17,619 nt of DNA from JAWXTP01 sp044433415 (GTDB taxonomy: Bacteria > Bacteroidota > Bacteroidia > Bacteroidales > Rikenellaceae). The stretch is taken from assembly GCA_044433415.1 (NCBI GenBank), contig JAWXTP010000056.1, positions 1 through 17,619 of the forward strand. Direction: 5' to 3'. Position numbers and translations under genes: made by a program. The notes under the pieces are model-generated. The model was not told the origin of the DNA. It worked only from the letters and a program-made list of their open reading frames with translations, and did not search any database. Shown here piece by piece: positions 1 to 7,907 of this stretch (the first letter of the stretch is position 1; each line of letters opens with the position of its first letter).

Positions 1-1440
1 ATACCTTCTGCCCTTAGTGAGTTTGGTATGGTGTTGTTTATCTTTACTATAGGTATGCAAGCAGGTCCTGGTTTTTTTGACTCTTTCCGCTCTAAAGGAA
101 AATCATTAGTTCTTTTGGCAATTGTTATTATTGCTGCTGCTGCAATTACCGCAGTTGCGACTAAATTTATTTTTGGTTTTGGAGTAGTAGAAACTGTTGG
201 TTTATTGACAGGGGCGCTAACAAGTACTCCTGGTCTTGCATCCGCTAAGGAACTTGCTGGAGACCAAAGTGCTGTATCTTATGGTATTGCTTATCCGTTT
301 GGTGTGATAGGGGTGATTCTTTTTGTTAAATTACTTCCTAAGATATTAAACCAAAGAGTGAAAGATGTAGAGAAAGAAATTGAAAACAGAACTAAAGAGC
401 TATATCCAAAAGTTCAAAGTCGTGTGTTCAAAGTTACAAATACAAACACTTTTAACCGCTCATTAGCAGATCTTAAAGTTCGCGTTATGACAGGTGCTGT
501 TGTTTCTCGTATTATGAGTGGAAAAGATCTTATTACCCCAACAGCTAAAAGTGTATTACGTGAAGGAGACTTAGTTAAAGCTGTAGGTACAGAAGAATCT
601 CTAGGTAAAATGAAAATGTTTATTGGTGAGGTTTGTGATCGTGATCTTCCTTTAGGTGAAGATTTAGATATTGTTACAGGTTTGGTTACTAATAAAGCTA
701 TAGTAAGTAATACTATTCAAGGGCTTAATTTACAACAAACTTATGGTTGTACTATTACTAGAGTTCGTCGTAGTAGTTTGGACCTTGCTCCAACTCCTGA
801 TTTAACTCTTAAAATGGGTGATAAATTAACAATAGTTGGTGAAAAAGAAAACCTTAAAGGCGCTCTAACAGTGTTAGGTAATGATGCTAAGAGACTTTCA
901 GATACAGACCTTCTTCCTATTGCTTTAGGTGTTGTGATAGGTGTTCTTTTTGGTAAGATATCTTTAGATTTTGGTGGTTCAATGTCTTTCTCTTTTGGTC
1001 TAACAGGTGGCATTCTACTTATCGCATTAAGCCTAAGTGCTATAGGTAAAACAGGTCCTATAGTTTGGACTATGAGTGGCTCGGCAAATCAACTTTTACG
1101 TCAGCTAGGTCTTATTTTATTCCTTGCAGGTGTTGGAACAAGTGCAGGAAAGACAGTTGTAGCTACTTTCTTAGAAAGTGGTTGGTCACTATTTATTGCA
1201 GGTTTCTTAATAACTTTAGTTCCTATGATAGTTGCGGCAGCTGTTGGTAAATACGTATTGAAAATAAATATCTTAGACTTGATGGGTGCTATCACAGGAG
1301 GTATGACAAGTACTCCTGGTCTTGCAGCAGCAGACTCTATGACAGATACTACAGCTCCTAGTGTTGCTTATGCAACGGTTTATCCTGTGGCTATGGTGTT
1401 TTTGATACTAGCAGTTCAATTGATAGCAATACTCTTTTAA
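1..1440 (+). CDS. AspT/YidE/YbjL-family transporter, 5'-truncated by window edge
   Basis: Integral inner-membrane carrier of the aspartate:alanine exchanger (AspT/YidE/YbjL) family. The frame is open from base 1; the ATG at 28 is internal, because the residues before it (IPSALSEFG) already fit the family just before the FTIGMQAGPGFF motif. The 479 visible residues contain the end of the first membrane half with a TSTPGLASAKE repeat motif. Two RCK_C (TrkA-C-like) cytoplasmic domains follow at roughly visible residues 140-215 and 220-300, then the second membrane half with a matching TSTPGLAAADSM motif. The duplicated TSTPGLA segment reflects the internal two-fold repeat of this family. Family members are usually about 550 residues, so some 70-90 N-terminal residues lie outside the window. 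The substrate cannot be read from sequence; an amino-acid or dicarboxylate exchanger is the family-level expectation. The stop is TAA, with 52 nt of A-rich DNA before pepE. Confidence 0.9.
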   Translation: MPSALSEFGMVLFIFTIGMQAGPGFFDSFRSKGKSLVLLAIVIIAAAAITAVATKFIFGFGVVETVGLLTGALTSTPGLASAKELAGDQSAVSYGIAYPFGVIGVILFVKLLPKILNQRVKDVEKEIENRTKELYPKVQSRVFKVTNTNTFNRSLADLKVRVMTGAVVSRIMSGKDLITPTAKSVLREGDLVKAVGTEESLGKMKMFIGEVCDRDLPLGEDLDIVTGLVTNKAIVSNTIQGLNLQQTYGCTITRVRRSSLDLAPTPDLTLKMGDKLTIVGEKENLKGALTVLGNDAKRLSDTDLLPIALGVVIGVLFGKISLDFGGSMSFSFGLTGGILLIALSLSAIGKTGPIVWTMSGSANQLLRQLGLILFLAGVGTSAGKTVVATFLESGWSLFIAGFLITLVPMIVAAAVGKYVLKINILDLMGAITGGMTSTPGLAAADSMTDTTAPSVAYATVYPVAMVFLILAVQLIAILF

Positions 1441-1492
1441 TTGAACCTAAGATAAAATAAATTAAGTAAAATAATTCAAAAAAATAATCAAA

Positions 1493-2203
1493 ATGAGACT
1501 ATTATTAATAAGCAACTCTACTAATGCAGGAGAGAAATATTTAGAATATCCTAAAAATAATATTAAAGATTTTTTAGCAAAATCAGGTGTTAAGAAAGTT
1601 ATGTTTGTGCCTTATGCTGCCGTTACTTTTTCGTATGATTTATATCAAGCTAAAGTTGCTGAGCGTTTAGCTGAGATAGGTATTGAAGTAGATTCAGTTC
1701 ACAAATATGAAAATCCTCGTGAAGCCATCATGAATGCTGAAGCTATAGTTGTTGGTGGAGGTAACACTTTCCACTTAGTGAAAAATATGCAAGATAAAGG
1801 TCTTTACGAAGTTATCACAGAAAAAGTAAAAGCAGGAACACCTTTTGTAGGTTGGAGTGCAGGTTCTAATGTTAGTTGTCCTACACTTTGTACAACTAAT
1901 GATATGCCTATCGTTGAGCCAACATCATTTAAATGCTTAAACCTTATACCTTTCCAAATTAATCCTCACTATCTTGATGCTCACCCAGATGGCCACGCTG
2001 GTGAAACAAGAGAGCAAAGAATCGAAGAGTATTTAGCTGCTAATAGAGGTGTGAGAGTTGCAGGTTTGCGTGAAGGATGTATGTTTGTTGTTGAGGATGA
2101 TTCTATTAAACTTGTAGGTGAACGCACTTTACGTGTATTCCAATATGGTGAAGAGCCAAAAGAGTATTCTTCTAGTGACGATATCAACTTCTTATTAAAA
2201 TAG
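1493..2203 (+). CDS. pepE: Dipeptidase E (peptidase family S51)
   Basis: Cytoplasmic alpha-aspartyl dipeptidase that hydrolyses Asp-X dipeptides; 236 residues, close to the usual length of about 230. The catalytic serine lies in GWSAGSN (Ser122), with Asp137 in TTNDMP and His159 in INPHY. These keep exactly the spacing of the Ser120/Asp135/His157 triad of the enterobacterial enzyme. The GGGNTFHL segment at residues 88-95 is also characteristic. The ATG is preceded by an A-rich stretch (aaaaaaataatcaaa) and no Shine-Dalgarno. The TAG stop shares its last G with the GTG of the next gene (TAGTG), so the two are probably translationally coupled. It lies downstream of an amino-acid-exchanger-like gene, which is compatible with peptide/amino-acid scavenging, but that link is inference. 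Confidence 0.95.
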   Translation: MRLLLISNSTNAGEKYLEYPKNNIKDFLAKSGVKKVMFVPYAAVTFSYDLYQAKVAERLAEIGIEVDSVHKYENPREAIMNAEAIVVGGGNTFHLVKNMQDKGLYEVITEKVKAGTPFVGWSAGSNVSCPTLCTTNDMPIVEPTSFKCLNLIPFQINPHYLDAHPDGHAGETREQRIEEYLAANRGVRVAGLREGCMFVVEDDSIKLVGERTLRVFQYGEEPKEYSSSDDINFLLK

Positions 2204-2577
2204 TGTCGTTTAATAAAATAAAAGGCGCAGAGGGTGAGCGACTAGCCGCGGACTACTTACAAGAAAAGCTAAATTTTGTCATTATTGACAGAAATGTGAG
2301 AAGTTTACGTGCAGAATTGGATATTGTTGCAATAAAAGATAATGAATTGCGGTTTATTGAAGTAAAGTCACGTATGCACCATGCTGTAAATTCTATTATG
2401 TCGTCTCTTGAGCAAAGAAAGCTAAAGCAGTTAACAAAAGGAGCGGCAGATTATCTTAATACCAACCGTATTCAAGGTATTACTGAGGTTTATTTTGATT
2501 TGGTGACGGTTATCTTTAATGAAGATGGAGGGCACGAAATAGAATATACACCGTCTTTTTTTTATCCGACGTGGTAA
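2203..2577 (+). CDS. yraN: YraN-family (UPF0102) putative endonuclease
   Basis: Small 124-residue protein of the YraN/UPF0102 family, which has a PD-(D/E)XK nuclease-like fold; its cellular role is not firmly established. Visible hallmarks are GxxGE near the N-terminus (residues 8-12, GAEGE), then the metal-site pattern Glu38-x-Asp40 in RAELDIVA and Glu53-Val-Lys55 in FIEVKSR. Most relatives have Gly at the position of Ala37 (GEiD), a mild departure. The start is GTG overlapping the pepE stop by one base (TAGTG); no better start lies nearby and the family motif begins right after it. It terminates with TAA 82 nt before metG. Confidence 0.9.
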   Translation: MSFNKIKGAEGERLAADYLQEKLNFVIIDRNVRSLRAELDIVAIKDNELRFIEVKSRMHHAVNSIMSSLEQRKLKQLTKGAADYLNTNRIQGITEVYFDLVTVIFNEDGGHEIEYTPSFFYPTW

Positions 2578-2593
2578 GTTAAAACTTATAAAT

Positions 2594-2637
2594 GAGTGTT
2601 CCATGAATACTCAAAAGTTATATAGCGCAGAAATGCG
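2594..2637 (+). other. Two small hairpins in the yraN-metG spacer
   Basis: GAGTGTTC (2594-2601) pairs with GAATACTC (2605-2612) around a CAT loop: 8 bp including one G-U pair. Flanking AACTT and AAGTT can extend it after an internal loop. A second stem, CGCA/TGCG (2626-2629 and 2634-2637), encloses a GAAA tetraloop. The first has no proper U tract, so it is a weak terminator candidate; both could instead be leader structure for metG. No T-box features are seen. Confidence 0.4.
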
Positions 2638-2659
2638 ATTTAAATTTTTACAAAAAATA

Positions 2660-4693
2660 ATGAAACAATACAAAAGACATTTAGTAACTTCTGCTTTGCC
2701 TTATGCAAATGGTCCTGTACACATAGGACACCTTGCAGGGGTTTATATCCCATCAGATATCTATGTTCGTTACCTAAGAAATAAAGGTGAGGACGTGATT
2801 TCTATTTGTGGTTCAGATGAGCATGGAGTTCCTATTACAATTAAAGCAAGAAACGAGGGAGTTACTCCTCAAGATATAGTAGATAAATATCACAATATTA
2901 TCAAAAACGCATTTGAGGGTTTAGGAATATCATTTGATATTTACTCACGTACAACATCGCCTACTCATCATGAGACTGCTTCTGACTTCTTTAAGTACCT
3001 ACATGATAAGGGAGAGTTTATAGAGCAGACTACTATGCAATATTATGATGCTGAGGCTAAGCAGTTTCTTGCAGACCGTTATATTACAGGTACTTGCCCT
3101 CATTGCCAAAATGATAAAGCGTATGGTGACCAATGTGAAAAATGTGGTACTACACTAAACGCTACAGATCTTATAAATCCAAAATCTGCTATCACAGGAG
3201 CTGTTCCTGAGTTAAAAGAAACAAAACATTGGTTCTTACCTCTTGATAAACATGAGGAGACTCTTAAAAAATGGATATTAGAAGACCATAAAGAATGGAA
3301 ACCTAATGTTTATGGACAGTGTAAAAGTTGGTTAGATTTAGGTCTTCAACCACGTGCAGTGAGCCGTGACCTTGATTGGGGTATTCCTGTTCCTGTTGAA
3401 GGTGGCGAAGGAAAAGTTCTTTATGTGTGGTTTGATGCGCCTATTGGCTATATTTCTGCAACAAAGGATCTTACACCTGATTGGGAAAAATACTGGAAAG
3501 ATGAAGATACTAAGTTAGTTCACTTTATTGGTAAAGATAATATTGTTTTCCACTGTATCGTATTCCCAGCTATGTTAAACGCACATGGTGGTTATATCTT
3601 ACCAGAGAATGTGCCAGCTAATGAGTTCCTTAACTTAGAGGGTGATAAAATCTCTACTTCTCGTAACTGGGCAGTATGGTTACATGAATACTTAGAGGAC
3701 TTCCCAGGAAAACAAGATGTTTTACGTTATGCTTTATGTGCTTCTGCACCAGAAACTAAAGACAACGACTTTACATGGAAAGATTTCCAAGCACGTAACA
3801 ATAATGAGCTTGTAGCTATCCTAGGTAACTTTGTTAACCGTACTCTTGTACTTACAAACAAGTACTTTGATGGTCTTGTGCCCGCTAAAGGTGAGTTGAC
3901 AGATTTTGATAAAGAAACTTTAGCTAATGTTGCTGCTGTTAAAGAATCTTTAGAAGCTAATATTGAACACTATAAATTCAGAGAAGCTCTAAAAGATGCA
4001 ATGAATATAGCACGTATAGGTAATAAATATCTTGCAGATACAGAGCCTTGGAAAGTTATTAAAACAGACGAGGCAAGAGTTAAAACAATTTTAAATATCT
4101 CTTTACAAATCACAGCTAACATAACAATAGCTATAGAGCCATTTATGCCATTTAGTGCAGCTAAATTGCTAGGTATGTTAAATGTTGAGAAATACAACTG
4201 GGATAAGTTAGGCGAGGACAATCTATTAGTTGAAGGTCACAAAATTGGTGCAGCAGAATTATTATTTGAGAAAATTGATGATGCTAAAATCGACGAGCAA
4301 CTTCAAAAATTAGAAGATACAAAAACTGCTAACTTAGCAAAAGAGTATAAAGCTGAGCCTCAGAAAGAGACTATTACTTTTGACGATTTCACAAAGATGG
4401 ATATTCGTGTTTCGAAAGTTGTAGCTGCTGAGAAAGTTGCTAAAACTAAGAAGTTGTTAAAACTGACTGTTGATACAGGTATAGACACTCGTACTATAGT
4501 ATCGGGTATTGCTGAGCATTTTACACCAGAAGATATGGTAGGTAAAACAGTTATAGTACTTGCTAATCTAGCACCACGTGAGCTAAAAGGTATCACTTCA
4601 CAGGGTATGATACTTATGGCAGAGGATGCTACAGGTAAGTTGCAAACAGTTTCACCTGATGGTGAAGCAACAATAGGAAGTCAAATTTCTTAA
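2660..4693 (+). CDS. metG: Methionyl-tRNA synthetase with C-terminal tRNA-binding domain
   Basis: Class I aminoacyl-tRNA synthetase that charges tRNA-Met in the cytoplasm; 677 residues from the chosen start. The HIGH motif is at residues 21-24 (PVHIGHLAG). A zinc knuckle has Cys146, Cys149, Cys159 and Cys162. The KMSKS-equivalent is KISTS at 330-334. An alpha-helical anticodon domain follows, then an EMAP/Arc1p-type tRNA-binding domain from about residue 570 (FDDFTKMDIRV onward), the long MetG form that usually dimerises. An upstream in-frame ATG at 2603 is rejected: homologues begin right before the VTSALPYANGP segment, the extra 19 residues are not family-like, and that ATG sits in a hairpin loop. 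The ATG at 2660 is preceded by A-rich sequence (tttttacaaaaaata), the usual Bacteroidota context. A terminator hairpin follows the stop. Confidence 0.97.
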   Translation: MKQYKRHLVTSALPYANGPVHIGHLAGVYIPSDIYVRYLRNKGEDVISICGSDEHGVPITIKARNEGVTPQDIVDKYHNIIKNAFEGLGISFDIYSRTTSPTHHETASDFFKYLHDKGEFIEQTTMQYYDAEAKQFLADRYITGTCPHCQNDKAYGDQCEKCGTTLNATDLINPKSAITGAVPELKETKHWFLPLDKHEETLKKWILEDHKEWKPNVYGQCKSWLDLGLQPRAVSRDLDWGIPVPVEGGEGKVLYVWFDAPIGYISATKDLTPDWEKYWKDEDTKLVHFIGKDNIVFHCIVFPAMLNAHGGYILPENVPANEFLNLEGDKISTSRNWAVWLHEYLEDFPGKQDVLRYALCASAPETKDNDFTWKDFQARNNNELVAILGNFVNRTLVLTNKYFDGLVPAKGELTDFDKETLANVAAVKESLEANIEHYKFREALKDAMNIARIGNKYLADTEPWKVIKTDEARVKTILNISLQITANITIAIEPFMPFSAAKLLGMLNVEKYNWDKLGEDNLLVEGHKIGAAELLFEKIDDAKIDEQLQKLEDTKTANLAKEYKAEPQKETITFDDFTKMDIRVSKVVAAEKVAKTKKLLKLTVDTGIDTRTIVSGIAEHFTPEDMVGKTVIVLANLAPRELKGITSQGMILMAEDATGKLQTVSPDGEATIGSQIS

Positions 4694-4706
4694 AGAAAAT
4701 TTTAAT

Positions 4707-4740
4707 GGGGAGTTTGTTGAGCTCCCCTTAAATTATTTTT
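4707..4740 (+). terminator. Intrinsic terminator after metG
   Basis: GGGGAG (4707-4712) pairs with CTCCCC (4722-4727) around a 9-nt loop; flanking TTTAA/TTAAA can lengthen the stem with one bulged T. A T-rich tail ending in ATTATTTTT follows. It lies just after the metG stop and separates it from the next transcription unit. Confidence 0.8.
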
Positions 4741-4784
4741 ACAGACTTCTATATGTTAATGAATTAATTAATAAGTTTACATTT

Positions 4785-4792
4785 TAATTTTG
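4785..4792 (+). promoter_or_regulatory. Bacteroidota -7 box (TAnnTTTG) for the Ig-like lipoprotein unit
   Basis: TAATTTTG matches TAnnTTTG exactly, lies downstream of the metG terminator and ends only 6 nt before the GTG start at 4799. No clear TTG/TTTG -33 element is visible 17-23 nt upstream, which lowers confidence. If active, transcription would begin at or within a few nt of the GTG. Confidence 0.45.
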
Positions 4793-4798
4793 GAATAG

Positions 4799-6793
4799 GT
4801 GAAAATTTACGTATCATATATTTTAATTTTGTTGTTTTTTACATCTGGTCTCTTTTTTAGGTGTGCAAATCCTGCATCTCCTACAGGAGGGCTTAAAGAT
4901 ACACTTCCACCTAAGATAGTGTCTATCTCTCCGAGTAATTTCACAACAAATTTTAATGCTACGAAGGTTGTAATAACTTTTGATGAATATAGTGTGTTGA
5001 AAGATGCGCAAAAAGAGATAGTTATTGCACCGCCTATGACTAAGCGACCTACTTTTAAGATAAAAGGACGTAGCTTAGAGATTACTATGGAGTCAGAATT
5101 AGACTCTGCAACAACTTATAAGATAGACTTTGGAAAAGCTATACAAGATAATAATGAGGGTAATGCCCTTATGAATTTTAGTTATATATTTTCTACAGGA
5201 GAGCACATTGACTCACTTGTTATGACAGGACAGCTTGTAAGTGCAGAAACTGGTGATACTATAATTAATGGTTTAGTGTATTTGTATGATTCTAATAATG
5301 ATTCATTGGAAGTTGATTCAACATTATATATAGGTCGTCCGTTGTCTGTTGCAAGGACAGACTCTAATGGAGTTTTTATCGCAACGAACCTGAAAAACAT
5401 GGATTATCTTGTTTATGGTATTGAGGATAAGAATAATAATTCTTATTATGATGTTGGTGATGATAAAGTAGCCTTTTCAAGTAAAGTCCACAATCCTACA
5501 GATATGCCACCTTTTAAAATGTGGTATAATGACCGCAGGAAAACTATAGAAGCTACTCCTCAGTTTCAATTTAGGTCTTTTACAGAGAGACAGAAGAGAA
5601 GACAGAGTTTGCAAGATATGGAACGTACTCAAAGAGGAATCTTAAATTTTTATTTTGCTGCTGATAGTGCAAAGGTTGAGAGTGTGGAACTTGAAGGTAT
5701 AGATGAGAGTCTTTTGTTTTCGGAGTTTAAACCTACAGGAGATACTTTAACTGTTTGGATAATGCAACCTGATTCAGTTTTGCCAGATACTTTGAAAGGA
5801 GCAATTAATTATCATATATTATCGACTTTAGGAGAAGATTCTATAGCTTCACGAAAGATAAATTTATTTAGCTTTAGTGCAAAGTCACGTGAAGCAGCTA
5901 GACAAAGTCGACAAAATAACCGATCAGGAGGCGAAAAAGGAGGTAATGGTGAAAGACCTGAAAAAGGAGGTGAGAGACAGTCTAATGGCGAACGTCCAGA
6001 AGGTGAAGGTCGTCCAGAAGATGGTGAGATGCCAAATGTTACAGAAGGAAATATGCCACCTATTATGGGAGGGAATACTATTAAGTTCTCGTTAAAAGCA
6101 TTCAAAGCAGATAATAAAAATGTAGTTGATGATGTTGAGTTTAACTTAAACATTCCAATAAAAGAGTTTAACAAGGAACTTGCGACCTTAGAAATGGCTA
6201 TCCCTGAGGAAGAAGTAAAAGGAGATAGACGACAAATGGAAGAGAAAGCTCCAACTAAGGTTGAAGACTTAAAGCGTGAGAAAGTAAACTTTACTTTTGA
6301 ACAAGATTCCATTACGGCATTAATATGGAGACTAAAAGCAGATTGGCAACCTAATACAACTTATTTCTTAGATTTAAAGGATAGCACTTTTGTTAATATT
6401 AAGGGAGAGGTTAGTGATTCGTTAGTTCAGAAAATTACTGTTATGAATCCTGAGGAGGCTAGTGTTATTATCTTAGATGTAATTAACGCAGATACTACTA
6501 TAAATTATGTAGTTGAATTGCTATCTGGAACTAAAAATACTTCGGTTTCGTATAGGAATAAGTATACCAACAATGGTTCTCATACTCTTGATTATGTAGC
6601 TCCAGGTACTTATAAAATAAAAGTAATTAAAGATGTTAATAAGAATGGCAAATGGGACACAGGAGAACTGTTAACCAAAATTGCCCCAGAGGAGGTAGCT
6701 ATTTTTAGTGATGATAACAAAATGAATGTTTTCGAAACTAAAGCGAACTGGGAACAAACCATAACAATTGACATTAGTAAACTATTTAAATAA
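4799..6793 (+). CDS. Ig-like (Big_5) domain lipoprotein with Arg/Gly/Glu-rich linker
   Basis: Predicted envelope lipoprotein of 664 residues with no established enzymatic function. The signal peptide (residues 1-21) ends in a lipobox-like LFFR before Cys22, and the mature start CANPASPTGG is a hallmark of this Bacteroidota family. An SbsA/Big_5 Ig-like domain follows (about 37-135), then a beta-rich segment (about 140-230). Two acidic EF-hand-like loops are visible: EDKNNNSYYDVGDD at 209-222 and DVNKNGKWDTGE at 612-623. Residues about 362-425 are a low-complexity, repetitive Arg/Gly/Glu/Asn-rich stretch, probably a flexible linker. The start is GTG: an in-frame TAG lies immediately upstream and only this start gives a signal peptide. 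The barrel gene begins 5 nt after the stop, so the two are probably co-transcribed; their functional link is inferred only from adjacency. Confidence 0.85.
   Translation: MKIYVSYILILLFFTSGLFFRCANPASPTGGLKDTLPPKIVSISPSNFTTNFNATKVVITFDEYSVLKDAQKEIVIAPPMTKRPTFKIKGRSLEITMESELDSATTYKIDFGKAIQDNNEGNALMNFSYIFSTGEHIDSLVMTGQLVSAETGDTIINGLVYLYDSNNDSLEVDSTLYIGRPLSVARTDSNGVFIATNLKNMDYLVYGIEDKNNNSYYDVGDDKVAFSSKVHNPTDMPPFKMWYNDRRKTIEATPQFQFRSFTERQKRRQSLQDMERTQRGILNFYFAADSAKVESVELEGIDESLLFSEFKPTGDTLTVWIMQPDSVLPDTLKGAINYHILSTLGEDSIASRKINLFSFSAKSREAARQSRQNNRSGGEKGGNGERPEKGGERQSNGERPEGEGRPEDGEMPNVTEGNMPPIMGGNTIKFSLKAFKADNKNVVDDVEFNLNIPIKEFNKELATLEMAIPEEEVKGDRRQMEEKAPTKVEDLKREKVNFTFEQDSITALIWRLKADWQPNTTYFLDLKDSTFVNIKGEVSDSLVQKITVMNPEEASVIILDVINADTTINYVVELLSGTKNTSVSYRNKYTNNGSHTLDYVAPGTYKIKVIKDVNKNGKWDTGELLTKIAPEEVAIFSDDNKMNVFETKANWEQTITIDISKLFK
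5933..5971 (+). repeat. In-frame direct repeat GAAAAAGGAGGT
   Basis: A 12-bp unit occurs at 5933-5944 and 5960-5971, 27 bp (9 codons) apart, encoding repeats of the EKGG/NGERP type in the lipoprotein linker. A further CGTCCAGAAG repeat follows near 5992-6020. Spacing in whole codons suggests expansion by slippage or unequal recombination. Each unit also contains AAGGAGGT, a perfect anti-Shine-Dalgarno complement, inside a coding region. Confidence 0.7.
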
Positions 6794-6798
6794 TATTA

Positions 6799-7479
6799 AT
6801 GAAAAGATTATTTCTTATATTAATTACGCTGTTTCTTTGTAGTGTAGAATTGAGTGCGCAACACGCTTTTGGTGTTAGGGGTGGTGCAGGCTCTTCTACA
6901 GTTGCGTTTATGCCTCTTTTGGAAACACGAATGACGGATATTAAATCTACTTTTGGTGTTAGTTACCGATACCGAGGAGGTGATAAGTTTGTTGGAGGTA
7001 TTGAAGTTGACCTTAATTATGTTGAGACAGGCTATAAGTATATGACTGGTGAAGACTATCAAAATTCTTATGAAAGGTCGTTACAACAAATTGAGTTACC
7101 TTTCTTATGGCAGCCTCATGTTGCTTTCGGGAAAAAAGATAATGTGTCATTCTTTTTAAATGCTGGTCCTTATGTAGGTATGACCTTAGGTAGTTCAAAT
7201 ATAACTTATAAAGAAAATGGAGTAGTAAAAGAAGAAATTGACTATGAATTTGATGCAATAAAAGATAACGTATTTAATTACGGGATTATGGGAGGGGCAG
7301 GTGTAGGTGCTCGTTTCGGAAAGATAGAAGTAATTGCAGAATTTAGATATGTGTATGGACTTTCGGATGTTCTTAAAAATCCAACAAAATATAATGCGAG
7401 TTCTTTTACTGAGTCTCCATTATCGCAAATGAATGTTACAGTGGGTGTCTACTATAACTTTATAAAATTAAAAAAATAA
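6799..7479 (+). CDS. Outer-membrane beta-barrel protein, PorT-like family
   Basis: Exported protein of 226 residues. A Sec signal peptide (MKRLFLILITLFLCSVELSAQ) is followed by alternating hydrophobic/polar strands rich in Gly and aromatic residues, such as FGVRGGAGSS, FVGGIEVDLNYVETGYKY, IELPFLWQPHVAFGKK, FFLNAGPYVGMTLG and MNVTVGVYYNF. This is the pattern of the small PorT-type outer-membrane barrels of Bacteroidota. PorT itself is a type IX secretion component in Porphyromonas, but many paralogues have other or unknown roles and nothing here allows that specific assignment. The gene starts 5 nt after the lipoprotein stop and ends in TAA followed by a short hairpin. Confidence 0.8.
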   Translation: MKRLFLILITLFLCSVELSAQHAFGVRGGAGSSTVAFMPLLETRMTDIKSTFGVSYRYRGGDKFVGGIEVDLNYVETGYKYMTGEDYQNSYERSLQQIELPFLWQPHVAFGKKDNVSFFLNAGPYVGMTLGSSNITYKENGVVKEEIDYEFDAIKDNVFNYGIMGGAGVGARFGKIEVIAEFRYVYGLSDVLKNPTKYNASSFTESPLSQMNVTVGVYYNFIKLKK

Positions 7480-7482
7480 AAG

Positions 7483-7499
7483 AGAGTTCTTAGAACTCT
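7483..7499 (+). terminator. Small hairpin between barrel gene and rbfA
   Basis: AGAGTTC (7483-7489), loop TTA, GAACTCT (7493-7499): a perfect 7-bp stem directly after the barrel stop. The following TTGTTAAAAC is a poor U tract, so termination may be weak or partial. rbfA starts 21 nt later and no TAnnTTTG promoter lies between them. Confidence 0.45.
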
Positions 7500-7520
7500 T
7501 GTTAAAACAAAAATAAAATT

Positions 7521-7907
7521 ATGCAAATATTAGAAACAACACGTTCTCAAAAAATAACAAGACAAATTCAAAGAGATATGAGCGATATCTTCCAAAAAGA
7601 AGGTCGTGCTTTTGTAAATGGGGCATTAGTGTCTATTACAGTAGTAAGAATTAGTCCTGACTTTGCTCTTGCAAAAGTATATCTTAGTGTTTTCCCTTTT
7701 AACAAAAGTAAGGAGATTATGACTAAGATTCAAGAAAATGCTTGGTTCTTAAGAAAAGAGCTTGCAAAGAGAATGAAAAATCAGATGAAATCTATTCCAG
7801 AAGTTGCTTTTTTCTTAGATGACTCTATGGAATATGCAGAAAATATAGAAAGCGTGTTAAAAGTAACAACTGCTGAGTTAAAAGATGAAGTCGACACTGA
7901 GGAATAG
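7521..7907 (+). CDS. rbfA: Ribosome-binding factor A
   Basis: Late-stage 30S maturation factor of 128 residues with a single KH-like fold, acting near the 5' helix of 16S rRNA and needed especially in the cold. Recognisable family features are the N-terminal ETTRSQKITRQIQRDMSDIFQKE helix, the core VSITVVRISPDFALAKVYLSVFP, and the late helix ENAWFLRKELAKRMK before IPEVAFFLDDSMEYAENIE. Length is typical. The start follows an A-rich leader (aaaacaaaaataaaatt). The last 23 nt overlap the start of the LolC/E-type permease gene, a coupling of rbfA with an FtsX-like permease that I recall from other Bacteroidales. Confidence 0.95.
   Translation: MQILETTRSQKITRQIQRDMSDIFQKEGRAFVNGALVSITVVRISPDFALAKVYLSVFPFNKSKEIMTKIQENAWFLRKELAKRMKNQMKSIPEVAFFLDDSMEYAENIESVLKVTTAELKDEVDTEE

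Noticed and set aside
2603..2659. Upstream in-frame ATG for metG
   Set aside because: It adds 19 residues not seen in homologues and lies in the loop of a hairpin; the ATG at 2660 sits in the usual A-rich context.
5812..6312. Long minus-strand open frame opposite the Ig-like lipoprotein gene
   Set aside because: It is the antisense of the Arg/Gly/Glu-rich low-complexity region, giving Ser/Pro-rich sequence without any family likeness; the sense frame carries a lipoprotein signal and conserved domains.
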